DNA of 64,000 nt from Membranipora membranacea (lineage: Eukaryota > Bryozoa > Gymnolaemata > Cheilostomatida > Membraniporidae): assembly GCA_914767715.1 (NCBI GenBank), contig OU612068.1:15686001-15750000 (forward strand), in the 5' to 3' direction. Every line of letters begins with the position of its first letter. Position 1 is the first letter of the stretch. Below are positions 1-13,000 of this stretch, piece by piece. The notes beneath the pieces are model-generated. The model saw only the letters and a list, made by a program, of their open reading frames with translations, did no database searches and was not told the DNA's origin. Position numbers and translations under genes: made by a program.

Positions 1-1305
1 TCTAAAATAATCATAAGAAGTTGCGCTATTCACTGATAAAGCTTTATAATTGTATGACTGAGTTCTCTTCCACACAGCTAGTCTACGGGTTGGGTTAATC
101 ACTCTGCACAGCAGACAAAAATGTCAACTTACCCGCCGTTGGTCCTGTAAATTATGTTTGGTTAAATTGATTAAAGATGCCACCTGAACGGTTTGTCATA
201 ATATAGCAAAAATCTTGCATTTTTTTGGTAAAAGCCTGACATGTTTTCAAATGCCTTGTGCTGTCAGCCACAGCCAGCCCTTAAAAGTGTTCGGGATGGC
301 GATCGCGGCCGTAGGCGGTCGTTAAGGGGGTAGATATGATAAGAGAACCATAAGTGAGCTTGTGTTGACCTTATCAGGCTACCAACTAGAATTTCGTATC
401 GGGCAAAGTAAGGTTTGACCTTTCATTGAGTAGAAGACGAATACATTTTGATGATTTCTAGTCCATAACATGCCCACTTAATTTCTTTGCAAATAAATCT
501 TTGCTATGGTGTGAGTTAAGTGCAGTTTTGAACATATCTGCATCTGCACCTTTACGATGACCAGATTATCATTATCAGGAACGTTTATGTACAGCCTCTA
601 AACAAGGAGTAAAACTCCTTGCTCTAAACTAGAATGCTCTTGGTGGTGGTTTAATATAAAAACCTCACATTCCCATGATTTACAGCCATATACACTTGAT
701 TGATTTAACCAAAGAGTACTACTCGATATAACAACAACAATTTATTATTGGGTTGCAATTGCTGGTTGTTTTTATGATCTGTTGAGAAAGCAGCTGATGT
801 GCCAAGTAAAAATGTGACATGCTATTAGCAATGATAAGCCCTGTCGGCTACGCCTACTGGGTGTGGAAAGACAGCAACTGTGGTGCCAATACATACAGGC
901 TTATCAAATTCCACAATCATATCTGAATATCACAGTCGACATGTAACTTTGGCAGCATAGTGGCTTTCAGCTTGATACTCTATAAACATTGTAATCTTAC
1001 GATGAGACGACAGTTTACATGCACACTGAGGAAGTAAAAGAGAAGTAAAGCCTACTCACTTAGGCGGCTCAATACTAAAAACTTAGTAATGCAACAACAA
1101 GAACAAACTCATATGCTAGTATGTAGCCTTTGGAGTTGGGTTGGTGTGTAAAGGATATTTTGATACCGTGTTTGAGGAGGGGAGGTTGATATTACCAGAG
1201 TAACGCCTTGATTTTGAGGGCAATAATGCTAGCAGTTTCTTGCCTTTATATATTTACTGACGCCAGTATCGAGTTAAAGTTACTAGCGGCTGTTCAAGGT
1301 TATAG
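1..1305. other. Gene-free stretch
   Basis: I see no coding exon, RNA gene or recognised mobile element here. The only structure noted is a short palindrome at 603-621, described separately. Open frames are short and lack family resemblance. Confidence 0.5.
603..621. repeat. CAAGGAGT palindrome, copy 1
   Basis: A perfect inverted repeat: caaggagt, a 3-nt spacer, then actccttg. The same 8-nt arms recur at 4781-4797 and 30694-30718 with different spacers. They may be the core of a small foldback element or a dimeric protein-binding site; the sequence alone does not decide. Confidence 0.5.
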
Positions 1306-1593
1306 TGTCGCATCAATAGCAGGGAGCGGATAACATGTCATAACAATCGAGGACGATTGCAACTAAGGGAATGCAGATGTCGCATCAATAGCAGGGAGCG
1401 GATAACATGCCATAACAATCGAGGACGATTGCAACTGAGGGAATGCAGATGTAGCATCAATAGCAGGGAGCGGATAACATGTCATAACAATCGAGGACGA
1501 TTGTAACTAAGGGAATGCAGATGTCGCATCAATAGCAGGGAGCGGATAGCATGTCATAACAATCGAGGACGATTGCAACTAAGGGAGTGCAGA
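1306..1593. repeat. 72-bp minisatellite, four copies
   Basis: Four consecutive copies start at 1306, 1378, 1450 and 1522, each 72 bp and differing at only a few positions. A fifth copy breaks off after about 8 bases at 1594. Each unit contains the hairpin-forming core caatcg-agga-cgattg. A short ORF on the minus strand overlaps the array but looks like a by-product of the repeat. Confidence 0.9.
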
Positions 1594-1996
1594 TGTCGCA
1601 TACACAGCAGCAAATAGGAGAATTGTCTATACCAACATCCGACACAATAACAACATCCAATATCTTTGCCAGCATCATCATCAGTACACTCAAACCTTGA
1701 CTTGAGGACACACAGTTACCAGCCGGTGCATATCACCTCGAATCGGAGATGTGCAAATATATTCAAATCTAAATTCTATTCTTAACACCGGTGCCACCTT
1801 AACGCCAGAACCGTGAAAACCATGACAATGCAGTGAAGGTGGCGCCAACAGAGATAATCCAGGATTAGCATGATGTCTAACTTACACCAACCAACACTTG
1901 CGGCCGATCAACCCTGGATCAACCCACTCTTGCGGCCGATCAACTCTCTTTTTGCGGTAATTGAAAATTGTGTTTAAAACCTGTTTTTTTGCTTAT

Positions 1997-2132
1997 TGAC
2001 GTCAACAGTTTTGTAATTTTTCTGGGTTCATAGTATTTAAGAACATTGTTGTCTATTGAAATTCATTGATCTGTTTGGCGACCTTCTGGTCGACAAGCAG
2101 CGCTCTTTGTTTGCAACTTCTTTAGGAGACAG
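1997..2132 (+). promoter_or_regulatory. Possible promoter and untranslated first exon (RP2 side)
   Basis: A perfect CRE octamer TGACGTCA lies at 1997-2004. An AT-rich patch follows near 2030, and a good splice donor (GACAG|GTCAGT) occurs after 2132. This layout suits a promoter plus a noncoding first exon splicing to an acceptor just upstream of the RP2 start codon at 5150. No transcript evidence is available, so the link to RP2 is an inference. Confidence 0.25.
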
Positions 2133-3095
2133 GTCAGTTTTTTTTTAAACATGAAAGTTTTACGAGTTGTTATCATAATATTTTCCTTTATTGTACGTTA
2201 GTGATATTTATAGGGAAATAGAACTCGCCTTATTATTTAATAATGGCACAGTATAACATTTGGTTGGATTATCTATACCATCAACTAATTGAGTTAAATG
2301 AATTAAATCCAACATGCATGGCATCATTGACTAGAAAGTATGACTTGTAGAAATAAGACATGCATTGTTTAAGTTGAATTGCGTTTGATGTTAAACTTGA
2401 TAAGAATTAAAAGGCATGCTCTTGAGAGATCGCATGTAAAAAAGTCAGTGTCACATAGTGAGCATCATCACACCGAGCTCGTGAGCACAGATCTCAGTAG
2501 CGGAGAGTTAATGTGGTGACTCCATAAACTGGAATCCCACAATAATGTTACATGTGTAACCATTGCGGTACTTACTGCTCAAAAGGTAGCGTTGTCATTA
2601 CATAGTTGATCCTGCTCCGAGGCTCCCCAGTCTCAACTTTACTTCTTGGGTGAGCGAGAAGACAGGTGAAATTATACGCTGACTTCTGTTGTAGCTAGAT
2701 CAGCCTGTCAAATGAAGCAAATGCCCAACTAATCAGTAGAATAACTCCTGCTACAAGTAGTCAGTCTGTAAGTAACTAGCTAAAGCATTAAACACTTTGC
2801 CTTCTACTAATCTGTATGTCTCTGAAGTTTGATTTGTGAATGCATTCGATGTGATAAATGACTGTCCTTTTATCTACACATTGCATAGGGCCTAATATAC
2901 ATAAAACGTTAGATAGATATATAAACATCAGATAGTCACATACAATAATGAGAAAGAAGCACCACAGGCTACATTCTAACTTCCTCGTCGTACCTCAATG
3001 AATAATAGTCTGCATACTTATATTGGGTATTATCGGACAGTAGTGCTGATTTTATAATTGGAAAAGCCCGAATGTGAACATATTATTGCTATAGA

Positions 3096-3130
3096 CCATA
3101 GATTTAAAAAACTGTTTTTTAAATCTATGG
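3096..3130. repeat. CCATAGA-type palindrome
   Basis: Seventeen-base arms (ccatagatttaaaaaac and its exact reverse complement) flank a single t. A related smaller palindrome, ccatagacttaa with its mirror, lies at 43270-43295. I infer a small dispersed foldback repeat. Confidence 0.65.
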
Positions 3131-4780
3131 TATAGACTCATTGTCATAATAGGGTGTGAGTTTTCCTTGTTCCTTCTTATTGCAGTATACCATAGATAGA
3201 TAAAACCAAGAGGTGCAGCAACGAAATCAAACGTCTATGATACGATCAACAACTAGATGCCAAGTATTTTACCACTTCTACATACTGAGTAATTCTTTTA
3301 TAACTCCAGGAAATGAACCAATATCAACAGAAATCCACTCAGATAATCTCTTCACCATCGGTCTTTTCTATCATGTCATGATGATGTGGTGGTTTATTAT
3401 TATGTGGAAGATGGGAGAATATCGTCAGTGAATTGATCATTTTGATTACAGCTTATTTATCTACTAGATGCAGAGAAATTATTTGGGAAACAGTTTATAA
3501 AGCAGATCCAATATGCATTCATTTAGTTTATATGATTTCATGATGTCACATGCGAGCACATTACACACTGCATGCTAATAATATTGTTGAACAGACCAGT
3601 TCCGTCTACAGCAGTTTATCCTCTTACTATAATGCTGTTTATAGACCATTACTATGACCGTGTCTCGCAGAACTAACATAGTTTGTTAGTAGTAGGCATC
3701 CCTCTTTCTCTGTAGAATCTATGAATTAGAATTTTAAGTTAGTTACCAGCTTCCCTGAGGCATCTTGAAGACATTCAATAGGTGAATGTTCTTTAATAAA
3801 AAATTTTAAAAAATGCTTTTTTTTCTCTGCTTGTTGTCCCGAAGCATGGTCTTATTAAGCATTAGATGACTTTTGAATTTCATCTGAACAAAACAAAAAT
3901 TGATCTACACGCTATTTTCTATTTGTTCTTTACATCCAATTTAGTTACAATATGCCCCTGCATCTTCCACTACAAGAAAAAGGGGACAGACATCATGAGA
4001 GTGTTGTCACGCTGAAACCAATCCACTTATATGCAAGCCTTTATCATCAAGAGATAAAAATGGTATATTTACCAGAGTATAAATCCCTGATGAAACAGAT
4101 TTACGATAAATAATAATTATGAATAACATACTCTTTGATATATTTCATACCCCAATCAAGCACATCTTTTTAACCTAATCAAATAGTTTTTCAGTCACGC
4201 TCAGGAGAAGTACTTTTGGGTTTGAGCACCACTTGATTACATACATCAGCCAACAGATAAGAAAGGCCAGTGCCACCAACTAGTTTTGTGGAAAAGATTA
4301 GATTTTGTTGGGGATAGAAATGGGTTGGTGATTATAAAGGGCTATAGGCTTTTGGCGCAAAGGAGGGTCTCGGAAGGGGCGTCAGAAAGAGTTCAAATTA
4401 AAAACATGTAGATTCAATGCTTTTTGAAAAAGCCGGAGAGAAGAAAGTAGAAATGGAAAAAGAGAAAGCGTGAAGTTGGTAGCCCTGAGCAAGGCTATAG
4501 AAACATCAATCAGGAATGTAGTGATATAACGAGATGGTTGTCCGAGTAATTCGTTTCTATATTAATAGCAGTAAGGCACGGTGAGCGTTAGTCGCCTCTT
4601 CAATTCCAAGATATTTAATCAGTGTTGTCAGTAAGCAGTTAGTTTTCAATAGAATAGATTTGTGTTCATCACTTGAGCAGAAGTAATATTAGGCTAACAC
4701 TGTATTTGAACAATGTACATATTTGAGCTGTCGGCCCATATGGGCCATAGCTGCCTTCTCGGTTATTTAGTTGGTGAAAG

Positions 4781-4797
4781 CAAGGAGTACTCCTTGG
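4781..4797. repeat. CAAGGAGT palindrome, copy 2
   Basis: Same arms as at 603-621, here joined with almost no spacer (caaggagtactccttgg). Confidence 0.5.
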
Positions 4798-5149
4798 TGA
4801 AAGAGACCCAACAATGATGAGAGCTCATTGCTCACACCACCCATCAACCACCTAGAGCAAACACACTGTCTTACCAACCATGCTTAGTTTTCATGTCTCT
4901 TCAATTTCATCAATTTTGGGTTTCTTGTCAAAAACTCACATGTCAAATATAACATATCAATTTGGCTTGCTTATTGTCTCCTCATGATATGACAATATCT
5001 AGCTGGTCCAGTTGCAACAGTTCCATATATTGTTTAACAGCCAATCAAATGCCTACAACCAGTCACATGATCTGTTGTTTAGGCGTTGCTTTGGTAAAAA
5101 GAAAATAATTTTGCAATATTTATGTTCTTGCCCTTTTAATATTGGAATA

Positions 5150-6352
5150 ATGGGATGTAACCTGAGCAAGCTTTTAGGTGGAGGCAGGCACGAGCAGTTG
5201 TCTGATGGTGATGTAGAAGAAGCTCCAAAAGTTTATTCCTGGGAAAAAAGAGATAAGATGGATGTCAAAAACTTTATGGTTGATGGAGAAAAAGATGAAG
5301 TGATTGGAAGAATGCCTGGATCAATCAATGGGCAGCAGTTTATAATACAAAACTGCCAAAATTGTGATATCTATGTGTTTGATCATTGTAACACAGTAAC
5401 TGTAGATGACTGTATCAACTGCAGGATATACATTGCATCTATAAAGACAAGTATATTTGTGAGAGATTCAACAGATTGTGTGATAGCAACATGTTGCCAA
5501 CAGTTCAGAACAAGGGACTGTAAAAAGCTAGTGTGTTTTCTCTCCTGTGTCACACAGCCTATAATAGAGGCCACCACTGCCATTAAATTTGGATGTCTGC
5601 AAATCTACTATCCTCAGCTCAGACAGCAGTTGCAGGATGCAGGAATCAGTGTGTTCAATAATAACTGGAGTAGCATCCATGACTTCACCCCAGTGCCAGG
5701 AGAAAATAACTATGGCTTGCTTCCCAAAGAGGCAACTCTTACTGACCATCTTCCATTCCCATCTAAAGATCCTTTGGACAGCATAGAATTGTCTATTGAC
5801 CCACTAAAGAGTGAAATACCTCTCACACTGGGTGTGAAGCAGCGACCTTCAGGTCACAGATGTTTGGTGGCAGTTTATCCCTGTGACAATCAAAGAGCAC
5901 TAGCTAATCTAGCCTTAACTACTCTGCTCAGCCTTAGCCTGGTGCAAACTCTAGAGGTGAAACTGAGTGAAAGTCAAGCCAAGAATATTTTCTCATCTGA
6001 ATCTGATATTACCAAGGTTTGTGGATAATTTCAAAATCATTCTAACAACTAAGAGTGACTAAGTTAATTCTCATAGATTCTCGTTGTACTGCTTTTTGAG
6101 ACATCTTTACTTACATCATCAGTTCCTTACTGAATACCCCTGCCAAAAAATGTTGGTTCATCTATTTTCATTTCACAGGTGACTGGAGGTCAGGTCATCA
6201 TGATGGAATTCTCTGTACAAGATGTAACAGAGTGTCATCCAGCACTCACCACAGAGAACACAGGCTACATTCATATCAGCGACAGTATAGAGTCCGCATC
6301 CAGGGAGCTCAGTGTCATAGACAACCTGAGTGAAATGCAGATGGCCATCTAG
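5150..6352 (+). CDS. RP2: RP2: ARL3 GTPase-activating protein (XRP2)
   Basis: Two coding exons, 5150-6016 and 6179-6352, joined at a codon boundary (AAG|gtttgt and ttcacag|GTG), give 346 aa against about 350 in human RP2. I chose ATG 5150 because the N-terminus MGCNLSKL has the family's myristoylation glycine and palmitoylation cysteine. The open frame runs another 46 codons upstream but does not look like RP2. Residues about 30-185 form the TBCC beta-helix domain. The motif QQFRTRDC contains R120, which by alignment from memory is the catalytic arginine finger (R118 in human). FGCLQIYYP and SIHDFTPV are also family-typical. The C-terminal NDPK-like domain follows, ending in EMQMAI. RP2 stimulates GTP hydrolysis by ARL3, releasing lipidated cargo for delivery to cilia. 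It is a membrane-anchored cytoplasmic protein. Confidence 0.95.
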
Positions 6353-6534
6353 TAGCTGCACATCTGGAGTGTCTCTTTTCTTAGTTGATTTAACTTGCGC
6401 CTAATGTTGTACAAAACTTTCACACACACCTTCTACTGTCACCTATATATTAACTGATGTACAAGAACAATGATTGTTTCGTTATTGTTATATAGCTGTA
6501 GCTCGATATTTTCTACACAATGGACAAGAACAGG

Positions 6535-6540
6535 AATAAA
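6535..6540 (+). terminator. Polyadenylation signal of RP2
   Basis: AATAAA lies 183 bases past the RP2 stop codon. It is the first canonical hexamer on this strand after the gene that I noticed. Confidence 0.55.
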
Positions 6541-7043
6541 AAGTTATAGAAAAAATGTTTCCCAAAATGCTAACTGCAGATAAAAATAAAATTGGAAGTA
6601 ATAGAGTAAACCCTGACAAATACTTGCCAAAAAATATGAGCAAAATTTAGTTTAAAAAAGTCATAATCTGTTATTCTTGTATAATGTAGGGAATTGCAGC
6701 AGATACAGCTTACCATTCTGAGCAAATATAACACAACATTTAGAGCAAAAATTAGGTATACAATCTAAATCCGTAGTGTTTAGGGTTCACAGTTATTTAT
6801 ATGGGCCAACAAACCAGAGTTGAATCAGGCATATGGCAAGTTTTCATTATTGCGACAACATGGAGACACTGGGCGAGAGTAATCAATATACAAAATGATC
6901 CCGTAGGTACTTTCAACAATCCTATCACCAACAACATAACTGTTATAATCAAGTGGTAAAAGAAAATTAAAATTAATCTCAGATCTCCGAATAAATCATC
7001 CAATTCTGCTACCAATCACTTAGCTCCTTTTCTGTGATTAAGG

Positions 7044-10000
7044 CTAGCCTCTGTTCTCAGTGAGATGAACATCTTCTGCGGAAGCCTCAAAGCTGTCACC
7101 TGCAGCAAGCACCTGCCTTTCACTAGCTGTCACTCCGTCAACTGTGTCAGAATTGATTTTCTTCTTTTTGTTGATCGCTTTGCTGCTGTTTGCTACAAAT
7201 TTCTACAACACAAATATTCAAGACTCCCTGACTATGAGTCAAAGTATGAATATTACAATATGTGAAATTATCCTGCTTTAATTTATATCTGTTTTTGGCA
7301 TCACCAAGGAGTTGGTTATATGATATGAACTTAAACAATACCAGTTGACGGAAAATCGTTTGCAAGGGGATATGCGTTGATGCTGGGTTCCAATATCATT
7401 TGCAGATAAAGTTGGTTGAAAAAAGGCCAAAGTCATCATAAAAAAATCTAATGAAAGGCAAACTTAGTGATAAGCTTCTGATTTTCTTAGCAGAGGCAGG
7501 GTCTTGCTGTGTATGTCTGTACATATCAATCTCTTTTCAAGCCATGAGGAAATTTTGGAATAGCATAATATTATTCCTAGCACTGATTCACTCGGATCGT
7601 ATAGCTAGACAATTCCGTAATCAAAAGCATGTCCTGTTGCAATTTCAGAAAAAGCAATCAGATTGGTGAAGCAGTCCTATGATTCGTTGGTTAGCATCAC
7701 AGATGATAAGTGAAGTTCCAGCCACATATTTACAGACCCAACCACAGTTTGTGACATGTAACATTTACTTCCTCGACCCCACTATCCCATAATGCTTTGT
7801 TTGTAGAAGATTTGAAGATAAATGTAATAGAGTTCCAGTATAAATACTCAACTGCTAGTCGATAAACAAATTGAGCACCAAGTACAGAGAATAACAGGAG
7901 AATAACAGGAGACTAAGGAATGTATGCAATCACCTGTTGAGATTTTATCACTTCCTGTAAACAACTCATAATCTGATAATCTCATCCATTACAAATACAG
8001 TTAATTTTGAAAATTCAATTATTTGAGAACAACTTCAAATGCAAGAAGTTTGGATCAACATGATTCCACATCAGCTTTACATGGACATGTTCAGAAAACA
8101 TCAATTTACTTTATAACAGCTCAAATTATGAGCAAAATGTGACGAAAGGGAGCTATGACAGCATACAATAACGAATGACGTCACAGTTGTGAGACTGTCT
8201 GACAATACAGCTCTGAGACTTTTAAAATATTGAATTCTCACCATCAGATTTTTGCTCATGAAATACGGCTTCTCTTCAGTTCCATCGTTGATCTTAACAT
8301 CTTCACAGAAACATAGCAGCAGGGTATCAACCAACATCTGAAAAAAACCAAAAACCAACTTATAAACATCTATTAATTTCTGCATCCTATGTTTTAGCAA
8401 TATTATAGGGTAAGCATGTTCATAGATGAATCATGTAACTATCATCTATGATACTCATAACTTGGCAAAGTCTGGGGGGGAGAGGTAAACACCCGAGGGT
8501 GCTGGGGGCTTGAACAATCAACCTTGTAAGCTCCTCCAGTGACTCGAACCAACAAGTCCTGCATCACTAATCGCCTGGTAGTGAATAGTAAGCAGCTGAC
8601 CGATTGCGCCATCTCACCATCCCCAAAAAAGGATGGGTCAATGGCGCTAATAAGATAGCCCGCTATTCATATAAATGTATACCCAATCTTGTTTTTATAT
8701 ATTGACTTCAGTTTACCTCGAAGCTGCTGAGGAAGCAGTGAGCGATTAGATAAGAGAATATAGCGATAGCCAGCATAGGTAAGAAGAATAGACTCCTCTC
8801 TCCATAGTTTACACCGCTATTATGTCTCTATAACAAGAAAACAGAACAAAATCGTTTAACGTCAATATACACATATTAAAAAGGCAGAGGTTTTATTGAA
8901 ATTTATCAAATTGTGTTAAAACCACAAAATCGTCTTTTTTTCATGCTGTTCACACTATTAATTTGGAATGAGATTTAAAGTTATCAAATTGAGAACTAGC
9001 AAAATAGAACATGTTAATGATTCAAATAATACATGGTACAGCTCAAACAATACATATATGATGACAAGATAACTCCACATACGTCAAACAGGAAGAATGC
9101 AATGACAACATTTCCAGCCATGACCAGCACTTTGCCGAGGAACAGCACAAAGTCTCCCACAGTGTTGATGGCGATTACTCGTAGTACATTACTGAGGAGT
9201 ACATTGAATGCCTTCACCCGAGCCACACAGAAATTCGTCGAGCTTATTGCTACAAAACAGAACATATAGTTGTTTAATAAATAGTGTGCTCTGTTTCCTT
9301 GTGATAGGTTACATGAATGGTTAAAAGTTCATGCATCTTATCTCCTCTTGGATTTGATGCATTTGAAGTTTCATCTTTGTAACTGCTCAGCGGTCATCAA
9401 ATGATACTAATATTCATCAAACTTGCAGGTATAGGAATCATGGTTCCCATTACCATGACAAGACAACTCCTAAAATATGTTTTCAGTATATAATCGAATA
9501 TAAGTAGGCCTACTATCGAACTATCAACTTCAGCAAACTCATGGCAAAGACTATCATTTGAGATGAATAGATTGTATCATACCAATGACAATATAGGCGT
9601 TCCTGTTGATATATCTCATACACTTCTCCAGGCAGTAGAGGCAGCATATGCAGCACTTGATCATAAACTTTGCACACTCATTGCCGCTGTTCTTAAGCCT
9701 ACAGAAATTGTATCAGAATAATTTATATTGTTGGTGGGAACTAGGAAAAATTTTCTCAATAATAATGACAGTCTTCATGACCAGGAGCCATCAGTGGCTC
9801 AAGATTACAGCTTTTTTGGTAAAATTCGACCGTGTCACATATTATTAGGAAATACTTTGAGCTTACTGACCAAAGATCCTATACACAGAGTTAAAAAAAG
9901 GTCCAACTATTACAAGGATGATGTAAAAAGGTCAAGCAACTAATTGAATATCTCATGTCATCGACTGTTTTGAGGTCTATATCACCATAGGTAACCGTAG

Positions 10001-13000
10001 GTTGAGAGTCCTAGCTGTTGAATGATCCATCCGAAGCTATGCCCGCTGACACTGATATAGCCTGAGACCTATTTTTAAGAATGTTGCTAACCTCATATAC
10101 AATAACTAGATATGCTATTTCTTAGAATGATGTTATCTTGCACTTAGGTGATAATACCAAAAGTTAAATCCATGAACTCATAACTTACTTTTCGTTGACC
10201 TTCATAAGAATGTATCTGGGAATCCTGACCAGGGTGATGAGGAATGCTCCGAATGCTGCCGAGCCGAGATGATTAGTGACAGTTCTCCCTGTCGCGTTAC
10301 ATAATGTACAGTTCAACTTCTTCTTCTCACTGTAACACGTAATCGTAATTCCTGTAGGTATATACTTTGGCTTGCTTACACTGAATTTTCTCTCGCCGTT
10401 TCTAGGTCCCGTTTCCTATAATTACTTCCTTGCATTTCCTAATTTCTGTCTTCTACTATGGCTATTTTCACAGCTGCGTGATATCCCCCACTTGGCCAGA
10501 TATTTTAATGGTCAGCAATGTTTCATAGAATAAGATGTCCATCCCTGAGCACACTACTAGGGTTTGAGATTCACTATTATTTGTAACGCATTTGGACTAC
10601 GATCCTAAAACAGTCCGCCAAAATGAAGTCTTTCTTACCGAGTAAAGAACCATTCAGCTACAGCTCCTGCAACCACCAGTTCTTGAATAGCATTAGCAAA
10701 CTCCGACATCCAGATAACACCGATAACAATGTACCACCAGAAGTAGGTGACAATCTCTCGATCCTCAAACACCACAGTCCGGTGTTCTGAGTCATTAAAC
10801 TCTGGTCTGGTCATGTCCGTCACAGGGTCAGCTGCATAAGTTTAAAAAAAGTTCAGTTAGCGGGTCATAACGGATGGATACAATTCCTTTTCTGAATGTA
10901 GACAAAGATAAAAGTTATGAGATTATGGGATTAAAATAGTGATATACATATAAATTTCTTGTGATCAATATTTGAGTTTGTGTTATTAAATAATTTGAGC
11001 AAGTGGTACAATGCAGTACAACGAGACCACAAAATAATTCATCTGAAATAAATACAAGGTACAGTAATAACAGCGTGTGGCCCTCATAACAGCTTATCAT
11101 AGTATAGTAACAATCTACTAAATGAAATACAATCTCCATATGCTTGAAGTGCTGCTGCCACTGAAAGAAAATACCAGATCAGGATAGAAATAGGATCTTC
11201 TCTTTAGGTAAATGAATGGTGAATGTGAGTTAGTGATACTGGCATTCTGGTATACGGACATACTGCATTGTTATGAGATAAGAAGCGAGATATAAACAAA
11301 AAAAACATGCAAATAACTAAATAATATCAAAGCTGGTGGGTGACAGTTGCCTTATAATACAGGCCTGGGTGACAGGGCTACTAAAATAGATCAGATTTCT
11401 GCAAGCAGGACACTCTTCATACCTTTTGGTTTAGCTGAGGTGGAAATCAATGTTGTTACACGAATGATGTAGAATGCATTACATAGACAGCCTGGACCAA
11501 CAAATATGAGGTGAGGGGTAATTTGATAATTTCCTGACAGAACAAGGTACAGGTACAATGTTTTAGTGAGATCAAACACTATGATTGCATGTATTTAGCC
11601 GCAAACACTTTTATTGGCAGTCTATTTCATTCCAGTAGCGGAATGTTTTCCGAGTAGTGCCTAAAATGAGGTGGTATTATGTTAAACTGTTTGCAGTTTT
11701 GTAACAGTTAGTTTAAATTGACTCATCATTCAATAATTTTCACTAGTTAATTATCAGTACAACTGACATTTGTGCATAAGCCCGTCTGTTTTTCCCCAAG
11801 TTTATTCAGAGGTGCTTGTGAAATGCAAATGTCAAAATCGTATGAGAACATAACTACCCCTAAACAAGGGACAGAGTAAAACAGGTACTTACTGACTCCA
11901 GCACATAGGATAAGTAGAAGAACGCCGAATGCCAGCACAATTATCTGATATAGATAAGTCCATATGGGCTGTACAAGTATAAACGGAGAGTTCTCCAACA
12001 CTCTACCCGCCTCCTGGAAAAGTGCTACAGCTAGCTGAAGTCGCTTACGCATCACAATAATCACCAACAGTAGTATCAACTGTAATCAGTAAGAAACGGA
12101 GGTTAGAATATGAATCGAAGAACTAAATAATTATCGTCTGCTCCTTGAATATCTATATCTGAGAGAGCACAACTATTGGCTGCAAGAGGCTTTTTACTGC
12201 ATGATGAAACTATAGAGTGTCTCAGTGAACAATTTGGAATTAAAATATTTAAACAAAAAGCGTCAAACAGTATGAATAAAGGGATAATTTTGCTTCTAAA
12301 GTCTAGCGCATCTTAACTGTAAGACCTGAAGGGTTGTTTAATCTGAACATTGTAGAAGGTTTATAGTCATCGGCTGAGCGGTCAGAACAAAATCTCTAAC
12401 ATGGTTGCCTAGATAGAAGGAATAATACCATAGAGAGTTAGAAGTTAAAGTGACCTTTAACTCATATCACAGTAATCAACCAACCAACTCAAAGCTCTCA
12501 GTATCTGAGCTATGATTAACTTACTGTAAGTACACTAGCCACTATACTATAGACAAGGAAGGCTGTCCTGGCATCTACAGTAACCATGATGAGCGGTACA
12601 CTATGCTCTTCCTGAGGATCAATACGTTTAAATAGCAGATACCATGTATACCACAATGCAACAGTGCCACCTAAAATATTCATCATAAATGTCTAATTAT
12701 CCAGCAAGACAGCATGATCACACTTCCTACATTAATGTGTCTATGTCTTATTCAGTTATGGACCAGCCCTTCTCTCTAGATCAAACGATTGATTTGTAAA
12801 ACAGGCAATCAGTGAACTATTAGGAGTGGGCATAATTTATCTATTTTGATATGAGTAATACCATATAATAAATTCAGCATGCAGGTTATGCAAGTGGTAT
12901 AGGCCTACTGGCTAGTGCATTAGCACGATGTATGAGTCAAGTATTTAAGGTTACTTTCATATGTGAGCATGAAGAAGTTACAATCAGCGTCTCATAAGAT

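Larger units (their letters stand above)
2133..5011. other. Gene-free stretch upstream of RP2
   Basis: I find no coding exon. The region contains a perfect short palindrome at 3096-3130 and a CAAGGAGT palindrome at 4781-4797. It could be a 5' intron of RP2. Confidence 0.4.

Noticed and set aside
1306-1593. CRISPR array
   Set aside because: Repeats are contiguous with no unique spacers and the context is eukaryotic.
8466-8622. Functional tRNA gene
   Set aside because: A and B boxes are present but the arms do not pair into a cloverleaf and the spacing is wrong, so I call it SINE-like.
11101-11160. Extra SLC44A1 exon after tttctttcag near 11152
   Set aside because: No donor in a usable frame follows. 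The flanking exons already join in frame and match human CTL1 spacing.
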